The notes under the pieces were generated by a model, which saw only the letters and a program-made list of their open reading frames with translations, searched no databases and had not been told where the DNA came from. This document shows positions 35,266-44,356 of a stretch of 64,000 nucleotides of DNA, piece by piece; position 1 is the first letter of the stretch, and the number at the start of each line of letters is the position of its first letter. The translations under genes and the position numbers were made by a program. Source of the DNA: Rhodococcus yunnanensis NBRC 103083 (GTDB lineage Bacteria; Actinomycetota; Actinomycetes; Mycobacteriales; Mycobacteriaceae); contig NZ_BCXH01000014.1 in the NCBI RefSeq assembly GCF_001895005.1, forward strand, positions 121,000-184,999. The letters are read 5' to 3'.

Positions 35266-36260
35266 GCAATCCCTGGATCGTCCTGGCCGTCACCGTCGGT
35301 CTCATCGCGGCCAGTGCATTCTTCGTCGCGGTCGAGTTCGCGTTGTTGGCGGCAAAACGACACCGACTCGAAGATGCCGCTGCCACGAGCAGATCCGCCC
35401 GCGCGGCGCTACGCAGCTCGAGCGAGCTCACAGTTCTGCTGGCGGGCTCGCAGCTCGGCATCACGTTGTGCACCCTCGCGCTCGGCGCGACCACCAAACC
35501 GGCGGTGCATCATTGGCTGACGCCCGCCTTCGAGTCGTGGGGCGTCCCGTACTGGGTGGCCGATGTGGCGGGCTTCGTGCTCGCGCTGATCATCGTCACG
35601 TTCCTGCACCTCGTGGTCGGCGAGATGGCGCCCAAGTCCTGGGCGATCGCGCATCCGGAGAAGTCTGCGACGATGCTCGCGATTCCGATGCGCGGTTTCA
35701 TGTGGTTGACGCGGCCGATCCTCGTCGCGCTCAACGGAATGGCCAACTGGTGCCTGCGGAAAGTGGGCGTCGAACCGGCCGATCAGGTCGCGTCGGGGCA
35801 GAACCCGGACGACCTGCGCCAGCTCGTGGAGCACTCCGTCAACGTCGGGGCGCTCGATGCGAGTTACTCGGTACAGATCTCGGTAGCACTCGAGCTGCAG
35901 AACCTGGTGGTGGGCGACTTGATCCGCACGCCAGGCCTGCCGACCTCGGTTCCGGCGTCGTCGAGCATGGACGACGTCCGCGCCGCATCACTCGCGTCGG
36001 GGCATCTGCGCATCCTCGTCAGCGACGGTGAGATCGTCAGCGGCGTCGTGCACGTGCGTGACACGTTGAACGGGAATGTCGATCTCGCCGAGGTCACTCG
36101 CCCGGTGTTCACGTTGGCGTCGGACACTCCCGTGTACGTGGCCCTGGCGTCCATGCGAGAGACGAGCAGTCACCTGGCGGTCGTCGTCGACGGAGACCGC
36201 ACGGTCGGTGTGGTGACGCTGTCGGATGTTCTGACGCGACTCCTGCCCATCGCCGTCTAG
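35262..36260 (+). CDS. CNNM/CorC-type membrane protein, second of pair (no CorC_HlyC domain)
   Basis: A 332-residue protein with the same DUF21 membrane domain (FFVAVEFALLAAKRHRL, HLVVGEMAPKSWAIAHPE) and a CBS region ending in HLAVVVDGDRTVGVVTLSD. It lacks the C-terminal CorC_HlyC domain of its partner. The ATG overlaps the upstream stop as ATGA. Such unequal tandem pairs are common in actinobacteria and may form heteromers. Confidence 0.9.
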   Translation: MSNPWIVLAVTVGLIAASAFFVAVEFALLAAKRHRLEDAAATSRSARAALRSSSELTVLLAGSQLGITLCTLALGATTKPAVHHWLTPAFESWGVPYWVADVAGFVLALIIVTFLHLVVGEMAPKSWAIAHPEKSATMLAIPMRGFMWLTRPILVALNGMANWCLRKVGVEPADQVASGQNPDDLRQLVEHSVNVGALDASYSVQISVALELQNLVVGDLIRTPGLPTSVPASSSMDDVRAASLASGHLRILVSDGEIVSGVVHVRDTLNGNVDLAEVTRPVFTLASDTPVYVALASMRETSSHLAVVVDGDRTVGVVTLSDVLTRLLPIAV

Positions 36261-36352
36261 ACGGGACCGATGACGAGCAGTGTGGCCCAGTAGGCGGCAA
36301 TGTCGTGACCGACCTGTGGAAGAAGAAGGTCGTACAGCAGGTAGGACATCAT
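36257..36352 (-). CDS. Possible tiny membrane peptide (weak)
   Basis: From ATG 36352 the minus strand encodes about 31 residues (MMSYLLYDLLLPQVGHDIAAY and a hydrophobic end), preceded at some distance by AGGAG and lying just downstream of the marR gene. It is amphipathic to hydrophobic and could be a small membrane peptide. Length and spacing give no further support. Confidence 0.2.
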   Translation of the reverse strand: MMSYLLYDLLLPQVGHDIAAYWATLLVIGPV

Positions 36353-36416
36353 CGGGAAACCGACTCCTGTTCGCGGGCGCGACCGTGTACGGCCGCTGAC
36401 GGGGGTGAAATGCACC

Positions 36417-36878
36417 TCATGTTCCACCAGAACGGTCGGAAAGGTCAACAGCATCGGTGGATTCCGGCGTCCTGGCCAACTTCCACAGTATGGGCGCTGC
36501 CAGATGCAGCACGTCGCATTCGAGTGGGGTGAGTTCGGAGCTCATCGCGTCGGCGAGCCACCGATCTCGCTGTAACCGATCGGCGGCGACGAGTGATGTC
36601 CCCTTGTCCGTGATGCGGATGAGCAGTCGTCGCCGGTCGTTGACGTCGGGGGATCGGGTGACCAGGTCCTCGGCTTCGAGCGTGTTCAGGTTGCTCGTGA
36701 GCGATTGGATCCGCACGCCTTGCAGAGCCGCGAGGTCCACCGGTGCACTCGATCCGCCGGAGCGTTCGACGTCGCCGAGGATCTGCATCTGGCTCGGCGT
36801 CAGGTAATGCTGCGGACGCTGCCTGCGCAGTCTTCTGGTCAACGCGAGCATCGCCTCCCGTAGCTCGGTTGCGCTCAT
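36417..36878 (-). CDS. MarR-family regulator
   Basis: A 153-residue winged-HTH regulator. YLTPSQMQILGDVERSGG, VDLAALQGVRIQSLTSNLNTLE and the wing TRSPDVNDRRRLLIRIT (DxRxR-type) are standard. GGGAGG lies before the ATG at 36878. It is divergent from the AbrB-family permease and MFS genes, its likely targets. Confidence 0.9.
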   Translation of the reverse strand: MSATELREAMLALTRRLRRQRPQHYLTPSQMQILGDVERSGGSSAPVDLAALQGVRIQSLTSNLNTLEAEDLVTRSPDVNDRRRLLIRITDKGTSLVAADRLQRDRWLADAMSSELTPLECDVLHLAAPILWKLARTPESTDAVDLSDRSGGT

Positions 36879-36941
36879 ATCGTTCCTCCCCGTTAAAAAT
36901 TAGTACGCACAACTGTAGCGTCGAAGTCGGGATTGCCCGGT

Positions 36942-36969
36942 TTGACCGACAGATTGATAAGAGTAGCCT
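36942..36969 (+). promoter_or_regulatory. Leaderless promoter of the AbrB-family gene
   Basis: TTGACC (36942-36947), a 16-base spacer and TAGCCT (36964-36969) end six bases before the ATG at 36976, so transcription probably starts at the start codon. Confidence 0.55.
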
Positions 36970-36975
36970 TAGTGT

Positions 36976-38106
36976 ATGCGAAAAACCATGCTCCGATGGG
37001 TAGCTCTTCTGGCAGCAACCATCGTGGTGTGGGCCGCTCTCGCGGCTCTCGGCCTGTCGGCGGCGGCATTGTTCGCTTCGCTGGTGGTCGCCGCGGGCTT
37101 CGCCGTCCGCGGCATCGGCCCGAGCCGCGTTCCCAAGCCGGCGGGCATGCTCGCGCAAGGGATTCTGGCCGTCAGCATCGGTCTGATGGTCGATACCGAG
37201 ACGTTGTCGGCGCTCGGCTCGAGCTGGTTGCCCGCACTCGGGGTCTGCGCCGCGACACTCGTGGTCAGTGTGGCCGCGGGACTTCTGCTGGCCGTGCACC
37301 GGGACGTCGATACGCTGACCGGCGCGCTGTCGATGATCGCGGGCGGCGCACAGGGTCTCGTGGCAGTGACACGGGAGCTCGGCGGCGACGAACGCATGGT
37401 GGCCGTCATTCAATATCTACGAGTCGGGTTGATCATCGTCACGATGCCGTTGGTGGCGACGGTGGTCTTCGGGGCAGGCAGCGGCGGCGTCGCGCAGGCA
37501 CGCTCGGGTGAAAGTCAGTGGTACCTGGATTTTCTCGTCGTCGCGGGCTGCATCGGCGTCGGAATCGGCGCGGCGCGTCTGATGCGACTGCCCGCACCGG
37601 CGACGCTCGGACCGCTCGCGGTGTCGATGGCGTTCGAGCTGTCCGGATGGAACGCCTCGGTCTCGGCACCGACGGTGCTGCTTCCGATCGCCTTCGTTCT
37701 CATCGGATGGCAGGCGGGTCTCGCATTCACCGAAGACAGTGTGCGAGCCGTCGGGCGAGTGTTCCCCTGGGCGGTCGGGCTGATCGTCCTCGTCGGAGTT
37801 CTGTGTGCCCTGCTCGGACTCCTGCTGTCCTACGCCACCGGGATCTCGCTTCTGGAGGGATATCTCGCGACGACGCCCGGTGGGTTGTCGGCAGTCCTCG
37901 CGGTCTCGGCCTCGAGTGGTGCCAATGTCACGTTCGTCGCCGCTGTCCAGGTGGTGCGTCTGGTCATCATGTTGTTCGCGGCACCGTTCGGCGCCAAGGC
38001 GTTCGTCGCCCTGCGCTCTCGCGCCGAGCGCAGATCCGAGCGTGAGCAGGTATCGGTCGACCGACGCGTACGGCATGGCATATCATCAGCCGATGACATC
38101 GACTGA
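36976..38106 (+). CDS. AbrB-family membrane permease (ammonia-monooxygenase-type)
   Basis: A 376-residue membrane protein with about ten helices in two internal repeats. The AbrB/DUF recognition segments are MLAQGILAVSIGLMVD, LSMIAGGAQGLVAVTRELGGDERMVAVIQYLR (interrupted by conserved glycines) and YLATTPGGLSAVLAVS in the second half. These are putative transporters of unknown substrate, unrelated to the AbrB DNA-binding protein. It overlaps the next MFS gene by 14 bp, implying co-transcription. Confidence 0.85.
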   Translation: MRKTMLRWVALLAATIVVWAALAALGLSAAALFASLVVAAGFAVRGIGPSRVPKPAGMLAQGILAVSIGLMVDTETLSALGSSWLPALGVCAATLVVSVAAGLLLAVHRDVDTLTGALSMIAGGAQGLVAVTRELGGDERMVAVIQYLRVGLIIVTMPLVATVVFGAGSGGVAQARSGESQWYLDFLVVAGCIGVGIGAARLMRLPAPATLGPLAVSMAFELSGWNASVSAPTVLLPIAFVLIGWQAGLAFTEDSVRAVGRVFPWAVGLIVLVGVLCALLGLLLSYATGISLLEGYLATTPGGLSAVLAVSASSGANVTFVAAVQVVRLVIMLFAAPFGAKAFVALRSRAERRSEREQVSVDRRVRHGISSADDID

Positions 38107-39595
38107 TGACACCGTGCAGGTTCAGTCGAGTCGCGCGCTGGTACCCGTGCTGGTGTCGGTCTGCACCATCGTCGCAGTGGTCAGCAGCGTCGGTGCACCG
38201 CTGATCCCCACGGTCGCGCAGACCTACGATGTCTCTTTCTCCAGTGCCCAGTGGTCACTGACCATCGCGATGCTCGCCGGGGCCGTCACGGTTCCGGTGA
38301 TCGGACGGCTGGGGGACGGGCCGTGGCGTCGACCCGTCGTCATCGGCGCGCTCGCGATCGTGCTGGCCGGATGTGTGATGGCGGCACTGCCCGGCAATTT
38401 CGCGATGCTGATCGTCGGACGAGCGTTCCAGGGGATCGGGCTCGGCCTCATGCCGTTGGCGATGGCGATAGCGCGGGACCATTTGAGCGCCGAGCGTGCG
38501 CGGTCCTGCGTGGCCGCGCTGTCGGTGACCGCGGTGGCAGGTATCGGTCTCGGATATCCGCTCACCGGCGTCATCGCCAACTACTGGGGTTTCCACGCCT
38601 GCTTCCTCGTGGCCGCGGTCGCGTCGGCAGCCGTTCTGCTCGCCTCGATCGTGGTCGTGCCGAGCAGCGGTCACCTGGCGCGCAATCCGCTCGACGTGCT
38701 CGGCGCCGTGACGCTCGGGGCCGGGCTCGCATCGCTGTTGCTCGCTCTCAGCATGGGCGGTTCATGGGGATGGACCTCGGTGCCGACGATCGCCTGTCTG
38801 GTGGCGAGCGTGGTCGTCCTCGCACTGTGGGTTCGGCACGAGCTGCGGTGCGAACACCCGCTCGTGCAGCTGAGACTGCTGCGCAACAGGTCGGTGCTGA
38901 CCGCGGACGTCACCGGTCTGTTGGCGGGAGTCGGCATGTTCGTGTTGTCCTCGTCCGTCATCAGATTCGTACAGACACCGACCGACACCGGATACGGACT
39001 CGGCGGCTCGGCGATGGTGGCAGGTCTGGTGCTCGTCCCGTTCTCGCTCGCCAGCGTCCTCGCCAACAAGCTCCTGCCCGCGGCAGGCAGGTACGTGGCC
39101 CAGAACCTCGTCATGCCGCTCGGCGCAGCGGCATTCGTCGTCGCGCTCGTGTTGCTCGCCTTCGGTCGCTCCGAGCTGTGGGTGGTCTTCGTGTTGATGG
39201 GTGTGGCGGGCCTCGGTGTCGGCTTCACCTTCGCGGCCATGCCTGCGTTCATCGTCAATGCAGTGCCTGCAGACGAAGCGGGCAGTGCACTCGGGGTCAA
39301 TCAGGTGTTGCGCACCGTCGGCGGTGCCGTCGGTAGTGCGTTGAGCGCGACGATCCTCGCAGCGCACACACTTCCGGGCGCGACGTTCCCGGCCGACAGT
39401 GGCTACTCGGCGGCAGCACTCACGGGAATCGTGCTGTGGGTCGCGACCGGACTGCTGGCCCTCGGGCTGCCGTTGGTGCGGCGCCGGGCATCGCGCGAGC
39501 TGGTCGAGGAGAGCGTCGAATCTGCCGCAACGGGCAGTTTTGCCTACGATATCGACCGTGGCAGAAACCGAGCAGAATCCAACGATGCCAGGTAG
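38093..39595 (+). CDS. MFS transporter, DHA2-like drug exporter
   Basis: A 500-residue, 14-helix major-facilitator protein. GAPLIPTVAQTYDVS, GRLGDGPWRRPVVIG (2-3 loop) and the GRAFQGIGLGLMPLAMAIARD segment with the later GYPLTGVIAN motif C fit antiporters. The ATG at 38093 lies inside the end of the AbrB-family gene. The 3' end overlaps the following tetR gene by up to 38 bp, so the three form one unit. Confidence 0.88.
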   Translation: MTSTDDTVQVQSSRALVPVLVSVCTIVAVVSSVGAPLIPTVAQTYDVSFSSAQWSLTIAMLAGAVTVPVIGRLGDGPWRRPVVIGALAIVLAGCVMAALPGNFAMLIVGRAFQGIGLGLMPLAMAIARDHLSAERARSCVAALSVTAVAGIGLGYPLTGVIANYWGFHACFLVAAVASAAVLLASIVVVPSSGHLARNPLDVLGAVTLGAGLASLLLALSMGGSWGWTSVPTIACLVASVVVLALWVRHELRCEHPLVQLRLLRNRSVLTADVTGLLAGVGMFVLSSSVIRFVQTPTDTGYGLGGSAMVAGLVLVPFSLASVLANKLLPAAGRYVAQNLVMPLGAAAFVVALVLLAFGRSELWVVFVLMGVAGLGVGFTFAAMPAFIVNAVPADEAGSALGVNQVLRTVGGAVGSALSATILAAHTLPGATFPADSGYSAAALTGIVLWVATGLLALGLPLVRRRASRELVEESVESAATGSFAYDIDRGRNRAESNDAR

Positions 39596-40148
39596 CGGGG
39601 CGCGCACCCGTAACTCGAGCCGCACGCGCCAGGATCTCCTCGACGCCGCCGCGGAACTGTTCGGCGAGCGTGGTTTCGAACGCACCACCATCCGCGAGAT
39701 CGGCGAGCGTGCAGGCGCCGACCCCGCGCTGATCGCCCGATACTTCGGCAACAAGGCGGCGCTGTATCTCGCGACGCTGCCGACCGACGACACCGGTCCT
39801 GAGTTGCCGGACATCCTCGACCCCGGCCGTATCGAGGACACGCTGCGCCGGGTGGCCGGTCTCGGTCCTGGCCCGGTGTTGCAGGCAGTCGTCGGCAAGC
39901 ACGACGACGACGCGGTCCAGGCTGCCGCGTCGGCGCGCGTCGACAAGCGCATGACCGAGGGGCTGGAGCGGAGACTGTCCGACGCCGATCTCGAATCACC
40001 GAGGCTGAGGGCCCAACTCGCGGTCGCCGCCCTGTCGGGCATCGCACTGGCCCGGTCTGCTGGAACACTCGAAGCGTTGTCGGATGCAGATCCGGACGAG
40101 GTGGTCAGGTTGACCGGGGCGATGCTCAGGACACTACTGGGTTCCTGA
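39558..40148 (+). CDS. TetR-family regulator
   Basis: A 196-residue repressor with HTH SRTRQDLLDAAAELFGERGFERTTIREIGERAGADPALIARYFGNK, given here only as its position at about residues 18-62. The GTG at 39558 or the ATG at 39585 is the start; neither has a strong ribosome-binding site, as expected for a gene coupled to the upstream MFS stop. It probably regulates the abrB-like/MFS unit. Its stop codon lies in a 16-bp tandem duplication shared with the convergent siderophore-binding gene. Confidence 0.88.
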   Translation: MAETEQNPTMPGSGARTRNSSRTRQDLLDAAAELFGERGFERTTIREIGERAGADPALIARYFGNKAALYLATLPTDDTGPELPDILDPGRIEDTLRRVAGLGPGPVLQAVVGKHDDDAVQAAASARVDKRMTEGLERRLSDADLESPRLRAQLAVAALSGIALARSAGTLEALSDADPDEVVRLTGAMLRTLLGS

Positions 40149-40164
40149 ACTACTGGGTTCCTGA
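40133..40164. repeat. Perfect 16-bp tandem duplication carrying the stops of two convergent genes
   Basis: ACTACTGGGTTCCTGA is present at 40133-40148 and 40149-40164. The tetR TGA (40146-40148) ends the first copy, and the TAG of the minus-strand binding protein (40150-40152) lies in the second. Confidence 0.9.
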
Positions 40165-41094
40165 CTCCAGGAGATCGAGCATCTTGTCGGCCTTCATGAT
40201 GCTGCCGAACAAGTACGCATTCGACGGTAGATACTCGATGTCGCCCTGCAGCAAACCGAAGAGCGGGTTGGTGCGCACGGTGTCGAGGAACTGGCCCGGC
40301 TCGGCAGCCGCCCCGTCGGTGACGACGAAGATGCGATCTGCGTCCAGCAGGTTCGTCTGTTCCATGCTGACCTCGAAGAACGAATCCTCGGCTGTGCCGA
40401 TGCTCTGCGTCGGGGGAGCGCGGAAACCGACCTCGCGCAACGTCGTCCAGATGAACGCGCCTTCCTGTCCCATGTAGTTCAACTTGTCTGCTCGCACGCG
40501 AATCACGCTGGCGGTTCCCGGGTTCGGGCCCAGCTGCGCCTGCACGTCCGCGACGCGCGCGTCGTAGTCGGCGAGCAACTGTGTTGCGCGGTCCTGCTTG
40601 CCGAGGTGGTCGCCCAGGATCGTGAGTGTCTGCTTCCACTCGTTGGCGACGTCGCCCACGGCCACGGTGGGAGCGATCCCGCGGACGTTGTCGTAGAACT
40701 CGCGCTGCGACTCGTCTTCGCTGGTGACGATGATCAGGTCCGGATCGGCCTTGATGACCTGCTCCAGATCGACGTCGGCCTCGGACATGCCGACGCTGGT
40801 GACGTCGTCGGGCAGCTTCTCGGCAATGAAGTCCGGCCAGGTCCCGGTGGTCTTGGGGACGACGGTGGCGACGGGAGTGACATCGAGTGCGAGGACCGAC
40901 TCGAGCACGTTTCCGGCATCGAGAACCACCACTCTCTGTGGGTCGACCGGGATTTCGGTGCTCCCGTAGAGGTGCTCGACGGTTCGAGTCTCGGTGGCCT
41001 TCGGTGCGTCGTCGGTCGTCGCCGCGCTACACCCCGCCAGGGCTGTCATCGTCACAACCGCGACAATCGATCTCTTGATCAGAACATTGCTCAC
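40150..41094 (-). CDS. Iron-siderophore ABC transporter substrate-binding lipoprotein
   Basis: A 314-residue lipoprotein (signal peptide with lipobox LAGC) of the FepB/FhuD periplasmic binding class. Recognition segments are VVVLDAGNVLESVLAL, DLEQVIKADPDLIIVTSE and FFEVSMEQTNLLDADRIFVV. It would capture ferric siderophore at the cell surface. No permease or ATPase gene is adjacent, so it uses components encoded elsewhere. The start is GTG at 41094 without a clear ribosome-binding site; TATAGT about 15 bases upstream may be its -10 box. I do not see an IdeR-type box. Confidence 0.88.
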   Translation of the reverse strand: MSNVLIKRSIVAVVTMTALAGCSAATTDDAPKATETRTVEHLYGSTEIPVDPQRVVVLDAGNVLESVLALDVTPVATVVPKTTGTWPDFIAEKLPDDVTSVGMSEADVDLEQVIKADPDLIIVTSEDESQREFYDNVRGIAPTVAVGDVANEWKQTLTILGDHLGKQDRATQLLADYDARVADVQAQLGPNPGTASVIRVRADKLNYMGQEGAFIWTTLREVGFRAPPTQSIGTAEDSFFEVSMEQTNLLDADRIFVVTDGAAAEPGQFLDTVRTNPLFGLLQGDIEYLPSNAYLFGSIMKADKMLDLLESGTQ

Positions 41095-41152
41095 AGGGGA
41101 AGAAACTATACAATCTCTTTACTTTGCGCACTGCCCAGGTGCGTCGACGTGT

Positions 41153-41821
41153 TCAATGTCGCATGGAGCGATGCCCGGCGGCGGCGACGGCAAGCGTCAC
41201 TGCTGCCGCGGCCAGCAGGGCGAGACCCGGATGCACGAGCAACAGCACCGCCCCGACGAGTGCGCCGAGAAAGATGGCGGCGATGGCGCCCACGCGACGG
41301 TTGGCGATGCGGGCCACCCAGGATCCGGCGTTCGGGCTCGTCAGCGATTCGCTTGCGAACGACGTCAAGGTCGACGTCACGACGACGGTGGTCATATCGC
41401 GTACCGCGACCGCGCGTGCCACGGCAGCTTGTTCGCCCATCGCCAGCGCGGACGCCGCGGCGATCGCGATCTGCACCGCCCGATTGTCGGTGTCCAGGAG
41501 CAGCAGTGCGGCGGCGGCCGCTGTGAGGACAAGACCGCCCGCTGCGAGCAGCGCCGTCGTGCGCGTATTCCACCGCCCTGACCAGCTGCGAAGAGTGAAT
41601 CCCGCGGCTGCTGCACCGCACGTGAACGCCACCAGTGCGACGACCGGGCCGAGTACGGGCAGACCGTCCCCGCCTGCGACGCCCATGCCGAGGACGATGA
41701 CGTTTCCGGTCATGTTGCCGACGAAGATGCGATCCAAGCCGAGAAAGCCGACCGCGTCGGCGATTCCGGTCGTGAAGGTCAAAGCGGCCATCAATCCGAT
41801 GGCGCGGCGCTCAGACGACAT
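41153..41821 (-). CDS. YoaK/DUF1275-family membrane protein
   Basis: A 222-residue protein with about six membrane helices. FTTGIADAVGFLGLDRIFVGNMTGNVIVLG is the DUF1275 signature region (residues about 15-45), and GEQAAVARAVAVRDMTTVVVTSTLTSF is the second. Function is unknown. The ATG at 41821 lies inside the ceramidase gene end (11-bp overlap), so it is probably co-transcribed with it. Confidence 0.85.
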   Translation of the reverse strand: MSSERRAIGLMAALTFTTGIADAVGFLGLDRIFVGNMTGNVIVLGMGVAGGDGLPVLGPVVALVAFTCGAAAAGFTLRSWSGRWNTRTTALLAAGGLVLTAAAAALLLLDTDNRAVQIAIAAASALAMGEQAAVARAVAVRDMTTVVVTSTLTSFASESLTSPNAGSWVARIANRRVGAIAAIFLGALVGAVLLLVHPGLALLAAAAVTLAVAAAGHRSMRH

Positions 41822-43826
41822 CGAACTCGGCGGTCGTACCGGTGAACGGAGTCAGCCGACCGTCGGGTGACCGCGCATCACCGAAGTAGACGATGCGGTA
41901 TCTGCCGGGCTGCTGTGCCGGCGGAATATCCCATACGACAGTGGTGTCCGTGATGGGTCCGGTGTTGTCGAACAGGATCTTGGTGTACCAGTCGCCGTCG
42001 TCGTACTCACGTACCCAGCTCGCGCCGTCGGCGCGTTCGATCGCCAGGTAGGTGTCGTCGCGTCGCAGATTCGAATTGGGGTTGGCACCGGCGAACCGCG
42101 CCGACACCTGCTGCCCGACGCCATAGCTCGGGGAAGGCTGGATCAAAACATCGCCGAATGCTCGGCCGGGGGTAGGAATGTCGACGAACGGATTGCCGGT
42201 CGGCGCAACCGGAATGGACCCGGTGAGATCGCGCTCGGCCGTCCCGCTCGCGGCGGGAAGACCGTCCCGCATCGCCGACGCCAGTTCCACGGCGATCTGA
42301 ATGGTCGCGGGGAGCTGCCACCGCCCGAAAGCTGTTGCACCGCCCTCGTAATCCTGGTTGTCGTACTCCTCCGGCGTGGTGAGGTAGTGGCCGTATCCGT
42401 TCGTGTAACCCTGGACTACGACGAGTTCGCGGTCGATCCCGAGGGTGTCCGCCAGTGCCGTCCGCAGGCGCGCGCCTGCGACCACCGTCGGTTCGAACGG
42501 GCAGGTGAACAAGTGGAAGGCCCCGATCCGAGCGAGGTGGAACGGCAAGATCTGCTGCACGATGCCAGGGATCAAGCCGACCGGCAGCAGGATGTCCTTC
42601 GGAGCATGGGCGTCGCGCAGCCAGGCGGGCATGATCACCGAGCTCAATGCTGCGAGAGCAGGATTGCCGCCGCGCTCTCCTTCTTCCAGCCCGAGCGCGG
42701 GCAGGCCACCGCCGTCCTCCTGACTCGATGCGGCGAACGCAGCGCCGAGTGCCGCGGGAGCGGTGGTGTGGGTCAGGCCGTCTCCGGTGAATTCGGGGCG
42801 AACGGTGTATCCGAAGAAGTCCGCATACAGCCAGCGCACGTCCATCCCCGCGTCGAGGGTCGTTCCCGGTGTCTCCGTTTGGGCTCGCGCAGTGTCGAAT
42901 TGGCGCAGTCCGATGATGCGGGTGTTCTCGAACTCGTCGGCCGTCGGGCCGGTACCCGGCTGCTTGTCGAGATTCGGGGTGACATCACCGGGTGTGCTCT
43001 GGCTGAAGGCGGCAACGAAGCTGGGGTTCCGGTAGTCCACTCCGGCGACTGCACGCTCCCAGTGCCAGGCCGCGTAGCCCTTGTTGTCGGTACTGACGAG
43101 GAGATTCGTCGCCTTCATCGAAGTGCCGTGTGTGGCAAACCAATTGATCACCCCGACGAGCTCGCCTCCGCGTGCGAGCTGGAGGTTGACCGAACGTGGA
43201 TCGATCTTGCCGGGGAACTGCGCGCCGTCGGGGTCACGGTTGAACGCCCGCTCCGAACGATTGACACCCGCGTCGTCGAGTGTCCCGGTCGTGATGGTGA
43301 GCACGCCGGGTCGGACGTCGTCGTGTGCCCGCACGATCGCGTCGACGATGCCCGCGACGTTCGATTCGAAGGTGACGGGGCGGAAGCCGAGGGTGGTGAT
43401 GTCGACCAGCAGGTGACCATCGGTACCACCGGGGGCTGCGTGGGTGTGCGTCGCGGACAGGAGCACGTTGCCGCGGTGGTAGGTCTCGCCGTACCGGGCA
43501 CCGAGGCGTCGTAGCACCTCTTCGAAGATGGAATCGAACATCAACCCGACCTCGCACGTGACGTGCGCGAGGTGCTGCTGCGACGCGGTGTCGACGAACA
43601 CGAATGCGCGGGCGCGCTGTCGCAGATGGAGTCCGGCCGAGGACTGTTCGAGGACGGCATAACCGTTCATCCCTGCGCCGAGAGGCTCGCCGGTCATGTC
43701 GCCGATGCCGCGGCCGACCTCGAGACCTGTCGGCGCGGCGACGGCATTACCTGGCCGGACGGCAAGCGTGCCGAGCGCTGTCACACCGGACGCGGCGAGG
43801 AAGGTTCTTCTGCGGATTCCTGACAC
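41811..43826 (-). CDS. Neutral/alkaline ceramidase-family protein, exported
   Basis: A 671-residue secreted hydrolase of the neutral ceramidase family, which splits ceramide-type N-acyl lipids. GTG 43826 gives a Tat-like signal (RRRTFLAASGVTALG, ending near AVAAP). Zinc-site motifs are SATHTHAAPGG (His127 and 129) and FATHGTS (His233). GYAVLEQSSAGLHLRQRARAF near the mature N-terminus is family-typical. The nucleophile motif of characterised enzymes reads GDVSPN or GNLSPN; here it is GDVTPN, placing Thr at residue 283. The C-terminal beta domain (RFAGANPNSNLR, TFLAIE-like YLAIERADG) is complete. It overlaps the DUF1275 gene. Confidence 0.87.
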   Translation of the reverse strand: MSGIRRRTFLAASGVTALGTLAVRPGNAVAAPTGLEVGRGIGDMTGEPLGAGMNGYAVLEQSSAGLHLRQRARAFVFVDTASQQHLAHVTCEVGLMFDSIFEEVLRRLGARYGETYHRGNVLLSATHTHAAPGGTDGHLLVDITTLGFRPVTFESNVAGIVDAIVRAHDDVRPGVLTITTGTLDDAGVNRSERAFNRDPDGAQFPGKIDPRSVNLQLARGGELVGVINWFATHGTSMKATNLLVSTDNKGYAAWHWERAVAGVDYRNPSFVAAFSQSTPGDVTPNLDKQPGTGPTADEFENTRIIGLRQFDTARAQTETPGTTLDAGMDVRWLYADFFGYTVRPEFTGDGLTHTTAPAALGAAFAASSQEDGGGLPALGLEEGERGGNPALAALSSVIMPAWLRDAHAPKDILLPVGLIPGIVQQILPFHLARIGAFHLFTCPFEPTVVAGARLRTALADTLGIDRELVVVQGYTNGYGHYLTTPEEYDNQDYEGGATAFGRWQLPATIQIAVELASAMRDGLPAASGTAERDLTGSIPVAPTGNPFVDIPTPGRAFGDVLIQPSPSYGVGQQVSARFAGANPNSNLRRDDTYLAIERADGASWVREYDDGDWYTKILFDNTGPITDTTVVWDIPPAQQPGRYRIVYFGDARSPDGRLTPFTGTTAEFDVV

Positions 43827-43867
43827 CGACAGGACGGTAACAGCGCGAGGCTTGCCGTACAGCGAGA

Positions 43868-44245
43868 TCAGTGCGCGTCGTACCTCTTTCGGGCATCGAT
43901 GACGACAGGAAGAGTGGATTCCACGAGTTCGATCAGCCCGGTCAGTCGCTCGGCGACCTCGCGGCCCAGCGGGGAGAGGCTGTACTCGACCTTGGGTGGG
44001 ATGGCTTCCAGCACGGTACGGATCACCATTCCGTCGCGTTCGAGAGTCTGCAGAGTCTGCGACAACATGCGCTCGCTGACGCCGTCGATGCGTCGTCGCA
44101 ATGCGTTGAATCGGTAGTCGCCTTCGGTGAGGGCTGCGAGGGCGAGAATTCCCCATCTGCTGGTTGCATGCTGCAGCGCTTCGCGCGACGAGCAATGTCG
44201 CTCGAAGACGTCGGCCGCCAGGGAAGCATCATCCACTTCACTCAT
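43868..44245 (-). CDS. HxlR-family redox/aldehyde-responsive regulator
   Basis: A 125-residue winged-HTH protein. Its N-terminal CSSREALQHATSRWGILALAAL, FNALRRRIDGVSERMLSQTLQTLERDG and VEYSLSPLGREV follow the HxlR pattern. In HxlR proteins an N-terminal Cys often senses oxidants or aldehydes; here it is Cys18. The gene is divergent from an NmrA/QorB-type reductase across a palindrome, the standard arrangement for HxlR control. Confidence 0.92.
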   Translation of the reverse strand: MSEVDDASLAADVFERHCSSREALQHATSRWGILALAALTEGDYRFNALRRRIDGVSERMLSQTLQTLERDGMVIRTVLEAIPPKVEYSLSPLGREVAERLTGLIELVESTLPVVIDARKRYDAH

Positions 44246-44293
44246 GACCTCGACAATAGCGCATGCAGATCAGTCAGCGCTTATCGAAGGAGT

Positions 44294-44317
44294 TGCACTG
44301 TACGAATAGTAAGTGCA
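44294..44317. promoter_or_regulatory. Candidate HxlR operator
   Basis: TGCACT (44294-44299) and AGTGCA (44312-44317) are perfect arms around a 12-base spacer that contains the inner GTAC-N4-AGTA pattern. It lies about 50 bp upstream of both divergent genes. Confidence 0.55.
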
Positions 44318-44356
44318 TAGTGGTGGAGAACTTGAAGTCACAACTTAGGAGTTGGC

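Noticed and set aside
36955..36975. TAGCCTTA resembling half of an IdeR/DtxR iron box before the AbrB-family gene
   Set aside because: Only one weak half-site is present and it is fully explained as the -10 region of the leaderless promoter.
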